Translations under genes and position numbers: made by a program | Part shown: positions 60,095-64,000 of the stretch, one piece after another | Layout of the letters: the number at the start of each line of letters is the position of its first letter | Numbering within the stretch: position 1 is the first letter of the stretch | Notes under the pieces: model-generated | The model's input: the letters and a program-made list of their open reading frames with translations, nothing else | The model's database searches: none | Told to the model about the DNA's origin: nothing | From: Amycolatopsis aidingensis | GTDB lineage: Bacteria > Actinomycetota > Actinomycetes > Mycobacteriales > Pseudonocardiaceae | Length of the DNA stretch: 64,000 nucleotides | Direction of reading: 5' to 3' | NCBI RefSeq assembly: GCF_018885265.1 | Contig: NZ_CP076538.1 | Span: 4,252,001 to 4,316,000, forward strand

Positions 60095-61117
60095 TCAGGC
60101 GCTGTTCAGGGAGGGCTGCCGGGCGGTGAGCGCGGCCAGCCTGCGGTAGGAGTCCAGCTTCGCCGCCGGGTCGAAGGTGGACATGGTCACCAGGACCTCG
60201 TCCGCACCGCTGCGTTCGACCAACCCGGACAGCTGCTGCTCCACCTCCGGCCCGGTGCCGTACAGCTGTCCGGCCATCGCCTCCTGGAACAGGCCGCGCT
60301 CCCGATCGTTCATCGGCAGCGCGGCGACCTCCTGGGGCGGACGCTGCGGAGGGAACACCCCGCGGGTGCGTGCCTCGGTCAGCGCCCACGCCTCCGGCAT
60401 CAGCAACCGGCGGGCCTGCTCGGTCGACTCGGCCACGGCCACCGCGGTGGACACCATGACATAAGGCTCCGGCGACCAGACCGAGGGGCGGAACCGGGCG
60501 CGGTAACCTTCGATGGCCGCCAGCATCGCGTCCTCGCCGCGCACGGCGGCGATCACCAGCGGCAGCCCGAGCTCGGCCGCCACATTCGCACCGGCGCCGG
60601 TGGCCAGGACGAACGGGGCCACCCGTGCCCCCTCCGCGGGGATCGCGTGGACCCCGGGATGCGCCCGCTGGGTACCGGTGACATATCCGAGTAGCTCCGA
60701 CACCTGCCCCGCGAAGTCCTCGGCGGCCTCCTTGTCCCGGCCCAGCGCCCGCCGGATGCCGCCGGTGAAGCCCACCGAGCGGCCCAGCCCCATGTCGATC
60801 CGGCCAGGGAAGAGCGCGTCGAGCACACCGAACTGCTCGGCCACCACCAGTGGCTGATGGTTCGGCAGCATCACCCCGCCGGTGCCGACCCGGATACGCG
60901 AGGTGGCCGAGGCGATCGCGGCCGCCAGCACGGTCGGCGCCGAACCGGCGACTCCGGGAACGCTGTGGTGCTCGGACACCCAGAAGCGGTGGTAACCGAG
61001 CGTCTCCAGCTCGGTGGCGAAGCGGACCGTGTCCCGCAGGGCCTCGGCGTGGCCGTGTCCCTGCCGCGCCTGGGAGCGGTCGAGCACGGAAAGCCGGAAC
61101 GACGACAGCGACCTCAC
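60095..61117 (-). CDS. LLM-class flavin-dependent oxidoreductase
   Basis: 340 residues, luciferase-like barrel. ETLGYHRFWVSEHHSVPGVA, SRIRVGTGGVMLPNHQPLVV and LDALFPGRIDMGLGRSVGFT are diagnostic for the MsnO8-like LLM branch. GTG 61117 was chosen as homology (SLSSFRLSVLDRSQ) begins there. No partner reductase nearby. The 160 bases before it (61118-61280) hold nothing that I recognise. Confidence 0.88.
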   Translation of the reverse strand: MRSLSSFRLSVLDRSQARQGHGHAEALRDTVRFATELETLGYHRFWVSEHHSVPGVAGSAPTVLAAAIASATSRIRVGTGGVMLPNHQPLVVAEQFGVLDALFPGRIDMGLGRSVGFTGGIRRALGRDKEAAEDFAGQVSELLGYVTGTQRAHPGVHAIPAEGARVAPFVLATGAGANVAAELGLPLVIAAVRGEDAMLAAIEGYRARFRPSVWSPEPYVMVSTAVAVAESTEQARRLLMPEAWALTEARTRGVFPPQRPPQEVAALPMNDRERGLFQEAMAGQLYGTGPEVEQQLSGLVERSGADEVLVTMSTFDPAAKLDSYRRLAALTARQPSLNSA

Positions 61118-61280
61118 GCCCGGTGCAACCGGATAAGCCCCGGCTGGATTCCCGGGCGCCGGTCGGTCAACAGGCCACTCATCGGAAAGTTCGAACCGGT
61201 CGGCCGGCGACCAGGCGCCGACCGCTACCGGCTCACCGTCACGCCGGACGGCATCCACCTGAGAGTCCCCGCACGGTGGC

Positions 61281-62300
61281 TCAGGTGTCCGGGCGGGACC
61301 TGCTGGGCTGGACGCGCTTCGGCTCGCCGGGCATCTTCGGGTAGTCCGGCGGGTAGGGCATCTCGGCCTGGCCCAGGTCGCGCTCGTCCCTGGCGTACCA
61401 GTCGAGCAGGGTCTCGAGCCCGAAGGCATGGGAGTCGATATCGGCGTGCGCGTTGCCGTGCTCTGCGAGCCAGCCGGCGACGGTGCGCACGTCGAAGTCG
61501 TCCGGGTGTACCTCGGTCAGCTGGTCCCAGGTCAGCGGGGTGGACACAGTGGCCCGCGGGGTACCGCGCACCGACCAGGAGGAGGCCACCGTGCGGTCCC
61601 GCGCGGCCTGGTTGTAGTCGATGAACACCCGCCCGTCCCGCTCCTCTTTCCACCAGGACATCGTGGCGAGCTTCGGCGCCCTGCGCTCGACCTCCCGGCC
61701 CAGCGCGATCAGGGCGTGCCGGACGTCGATGAAGTCCCATTCCGCACGGATCCGGACCAGCACGTGCACGCCCCGGCCACCGGAGGTCTTCGGGTATCCC
61801 ACCAGCCCGGCGTCGTCCAGCACCTCGCGCACCGTGCCCGCGACCCGCACCGCGTCCGCGAAGCCGAGCTCGTCCGGCGGGTCCACGTCGATCCGCAGCT
61901 CGTCCGGGTGGTCCACCTCCGGCCTGCGCACCGGCCACGGGTGGAAGTCGAAAGTACCGAGGTTGGCCGCCCAGGCGAACACTGCGGGCTCGGTCGGGCA
62001 GACCTCGTCGGCGGTGCGCCCGGATGGGAAGGTGATCCGCGCGGTCTGCACCCACTCCGGCGCACCCTTGGGCACCCGCTTGGCATAGAAGTACTCGCCG
62101 GTAACCCCGTCCGGGTACCGCTTCAGAGTGGTCGGCCGCTCCCCGATCGCCTGCAACAGCGGCTCACCGACCGCGATGTAGTGCTCCACCACCTCGCGCT
62201 TGGTAATGCCGCGATCCGGGAAGTAGACCTTGTCCGGGCTGCTCACCCGCACCGTGCGCTGCCCTACCGTGTACTCGACGGGCTCACCGTTCTTGGCCAC
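61281..62300 (-). CDS. ligD: LigD-type primase-polymerase (PolDom) of NHEJ
   Basis: 339-residue stand-alone polymerase domain that fills in or extends ends during bacterial NHEJ. VSSPDKVYFPDRGITKREVV, RIDVDPPDELGFADAVRVA (metal-binding DxD), YPKTSGGRGVHVLVRIRAEW and VFIDYNQAARDRTVASSWSV are hallmark blocks. No ligase or nuclease domain is fused; LigC could supply ligation. It starts 4 bases from the GNAT gene upstream, likely one transcript. The symbol is used for the domain, not for full LigD. Confidence 0.92.
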   Translation of the reverse strand: MAKNGEPVEYTVGQRTVRVSSPDKVYFPDRGITKREVVEHYIAVGEPLLQAIGERPTTLKRYPDGVTGEYFYAKRVPKGAPEWVQTARITFPSGRTADEVCPTEPAVFAWAANLGTFDFHPWPVRRPEVDHPDELRIDVDPPDELGFADAVRVAGTVREVLDDAGLVGYPKTSGGRGVHVLVRIRAEWDFIDVRHALIALGREVERRAPKLATMSWWKEERDGRVFIDYNQAARDRTVASSWSVRGTPRATVSTPLTWDQLTEVHPDDFDVRTVAGWLAEHGNAHADIDSHAFGLETLLDWYARDERDLGQAEMPYPPDYPKMPGEPKRVQPSRSRPDT

Positions 62301-62304
62301 CCGA

Positions 62305-62865
62305 TCACCGTAGCCGGTGATCGGTCGCCAGGACGGACATCACCAGCACATCGTGTCGCTCGCCCTCCCAGTACAGCGCCTCGCGCAGCACGCCCTCGCG
62401 GACGAACCCGCACTTCTCGTACACCCGCCTGGCCCGCGGGTTGTGCGCGAACACCTCCAGGCCCACCCGGTGCAGGCCGACCATGCCGAAGGCGAAGTCC
62501 AGCACCAGCCGGGTCGCCTCCGTGCCGTAACCCTTGCCGAACTCAGCCGGGCCGGACAGCGCGATCCGGAAGCTCATCGACTCGTTGGCCTCGTCCAGCT
62601 CGTTCAACGCCGCGTCCCCGAGGAACCCGCCGTCCTCGACGGCCGTGATGGCCCAGTCGGCCCGGTGCGCGGCTCCCGGCCAGCCGGCGAGCCGCTCGGC
62701 GACGTACTCGCGGGTGAAGACCACGTGTGTCCCGGTGAGCCGGATGACCTCGGGATCCTGCAGCGACTGCCACAGCCCGTCCAGGTGCCGCTGATCGAGT
62801 TGCACCAACCGGACCTTCTTTCCGGTCAGGCTGGGCTGGTCCCGCAGCGCCTCCAGGTTGAGCAT
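62305..62865 (-). CDS. GNAT-family acetyltransferase
   Basis: 186 residues, RimJ/RimL-like. VRLVQLDQRHLDGLWQSLQD, GEFGKGYGTEA-type acetyl-CoA loop (AEFGKGYGTEATRLVLDFA), NPRARRVYEKCGFVREGVLR. It may acetylate a protein N-terminus or a small amine. Divergent from the TVP38 gene, about 70 bases away. Confidence 0.92.
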   Translation of the reverse strand: MLNLEALRDQPSLTGKKVRLVQLDQRHLDGLWQSLQDPEVIRLTGTHVVFTREYVAERLAGWPGAAHRADWAITAVEDGGFLGDAALNELDEANESMSFRIALSGPAEFGKGYGTEATRLVLDFAFGMVGLHRVGLEVFAHNPRARRVYEKCGFVREGVLREALYWEGERHDVLVMSVLATDHRLR

Positions 62866-62933
62866 GGGTGCACTGGATCACGCGGGCCACCTGCGCGCCA
62901 GCGAATTTTCGCTGGTGCCGTACGGTGAACCTC

Positions 62934-63596
62934 GTGACCGGCCGCAGCAAACTGCTCCTGGGACTCGCCCTGCTGGTGGCCGTCGTACTCGCGGCCGTGC
63001 TGCTGCCCGTCCCCAGCCCGGCCGAGCTGCGTGCGCTGGTGCGGGACGCGGGTCCGGCGGCGCCGCTGCTGTTCCTTTCCGCATACGCGGTGCTCACCGC
63101 CGCGCCGATCCCGCGCACCGTGTTCAGCCTGGCCGCGGGGCTGCTGCTGGGGAACCTGCTCGGGCTGGCCGTCGCCATGGCCGGGACCGCCGCCTCGGCC
63201 GCGCTGGGCTTCCTGGCCGCCAGGGCGCTCGGCAGGGACCTGGTCGCCAGGCACCTGCACCGGAACTGGGTACGCACGGTCAACGACCGGCTCACCGGCG
63301 GCGGCGTGCTGGCGGTGACCTCGCTGCGGCTGATCCCGGTGATCCCGTTCGCCCCGCTGAGCTACTGCTGCGGGGTATCCACGATCCGCCTCACGCCCTA
63401 TGTGGCGGGGACGGTTCTCGGCAGCCTGCCCGGAACGGCCGCGGTGGTGCTGCTCGGCGACGCCATCACCGGCACCACCCCGCCCGCACTGCTGGCCTGC
63501 TACGCGGTATTCGCGCTGGCCGGGGCGGTCGGCGTGGCCAGGGTCGTACGCAGGACCAACCGTAAAGAAGTTGAATCCGAACGTACCGCCGTCTGA
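62934..63596 (+). CDS. TVP38/TMEM64 (DedA-like) membrane protein
   Basis: 220 residues, five to six helices. AAPIPRTVFSLAAGLLLGNL, and LRLIPVIPFAPLSYCCGVST with the conserved Arg/Pro pair, identify the TVP38/SNARE-associated family, linked to lipid or ion transport. TACGGT (62921-62926) is 7 bases before GTG 62934, suggesting a leaderless transcript; GTG 62925 is also possible. Confidence 0.82.
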   Translation: MTGRSKLLLGLALLVAVVLAAVLLPVPSPAELRALVRDAGPAAPLLFLSAYAVLTAAPIPRTVFSLAAGLLLGNLLGLAVAMAGTAASAALGFLAARALGRDLVARHLHRNWVRTVNDRLTGGGVLAVTSLRLIPVIPFAPLSYCCGVSTIRLTPYVAGTVLGSLPGTAAVVLLGDAITGTTPPALLACYAVFALAGAVGVARVVRRTNRKEVESERTAV

Positions 63597-63683
63597 GCGT
63601 GGCGCTGGCGACGATCCGGATCGGGCGACCGCTACACTCGATCGGGTGCGCGACCCTGTTGTTCGCGCGCGGTCAAGCCATGA

Positions 63684-64000
63684 TTGCGGATAGTTTCCCG
63701 AGGAGTAGGCGTCATCGACACCGGTCAGCTCATCGCAGGGCACTACCGCCTCGTAGAGCACATTGGCAGCGGCGCCATGGGCGTGGTCTGGCGCGCCATC
63801 GACGAACGCCTCGAGCGGTCGGTGGCGATCAAGCAGATCCTGACGCAGCCGGGTCTTTCCGAGGCGGAGCGGGTGAACATCAGGCAACGCGCCATGCGCG
63901 AGGCCAAGAATGCCGCGCGCTTCCAGCATCCCAACGCGATCGTGGTGTTCGATATCGCCGAGCACGCAGGCGATCCGTGCCTGGTGATGGAGTACCTGCC
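63684..64000 (+). CDS. Ser/Thr protein kinase, N-terminal part (runs off the window)
   Basis: Hanks-type kinase: GQLIAGHYRLVEHIGSGAMG (glycine loop), VVWRAIDERLERSVAIKQIL with the ATP-binding Lys, and MREAKNAARFQHPNAIVVFD in helix C. About 105 residues are in the window. TTG 63684 is the only usual start codon in frame; yet GAGGAG at 63700-63705 is positioned for the GTC/ATC codons at 63711-63716, where homology begins. The start is therefore unsettled. Confidence 0.88.
   Translation, partial: MRIVSRGVGVIDTGQLIAGHYRLVEHIGSGAMGVVWRAIDERLERSVAIKQILTQPGLSEAERVNIRQRAMREAKNAARFQHPNAIVVFDIAEHAGDPCLVMEYL

Overview
The window is high-GC DNA from an actinomycete. GTG and TTG starts, probable leaderless promoters, σB-type promoters, Ku/LigC/LigD-polymerase genes, an Asp23 envelope-stress operon, HNH/DUF222 and ANTAR proteins and a pSAM2-type integrative element all fit the order Pseudonocardiales (for example Amycolatopsis, Saccharomonospora or Prauserella). 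The genus is an inference from gene content; no 16S gene or other definitive marker is present.

Layout. 1-9.9 kb is a stress and maintenance cluster: transaldolase end, Ku, a GAF-ANTAR protein with a broken C-terminus, two STAS anti-sigma-antagonist-like proteins, a large-subunit catalase back to back with an MFS transporter carrying a C-terminal winged-helix-like domain, a flavin-split-barrel protein, a CBS-pair protein and a DUF899 protein. Several of these have matches to the actinobacterial σB promoter (GTTT, N15-16, GGGTA). 10.0-15.0 kb holds a polysaccharide deacetylase divergent from a response regulator/histidine kinase/lipoprotein operon, then a membrane protein of the DUF418/acyltransferase type.

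15.16-31.19 kb is a layered genomic island at a tRNA-Pro(GGG) gene. Three copies of the tRNA 3-prime end (15258, 18759, 31115) mark two insertions side by side. The left one (15.3-18.76 kb) is decayed: remnants of a cupin-like gene, an aldo/keto reductase-like gene, a C45 acyltransferase-like gene and a frameshifted mannosyltransferase. The right one (18.76-31.16 kb) is an actinomycete integrative and conjugative element (AICE) with Pra, FtsK/TraSA-like translocase, RepSA-like HUH initiator (split in two), Xis, Int, Nudix and XRE regulators, several small transfer or maintenance proteins, an AT-rich membrane cargo gene, and matching integrase arm-type repeats at both ends. An IS30-family element with a 6-bp target duplication sits in its left end.

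31.3-45.5 kb is ordinary chromosome: aconitase, tandem CrcB fluoride channel subunits, an SGNH esterase, an LLM oxidoreductase, a frameshifted S9 peptidase, ornithine aminotransferase, DUF2252, a D-amino-acid oxidase-like enzyme, an ABC-F ATPase, a PAP2 phosphatase and a ZapE-like ATPase. 45.6-50.5 kb is a tight operon of a RibD-like reductase, a sigma factor and eight Asp23/AmaP/DUF2273/DUF6286 envelope-stress genes, including a small protein with an HPD motif. 50.8-64 kb holds an HNH/DUF222 protein, a secreted esterase, an MFS exporter paired with a cysteine-synthase-like enzyme, LigC, an alpha/beta-hydrolase lipoprotein lacking the usual nucleophile, GrpB, a dihydrofolate-reductase-like protein, an LLM enzyme, LigD polymerase, GNAT, a TVP38 membrane protein and the start of a Ser/Thr kinase.

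Most unusual non-coding structure: two arrays of a 10-bp core repeated every 21 bp (13567-13703 and 50473-50567), both just after operons, the first arranged as a mirror-image palindrome.
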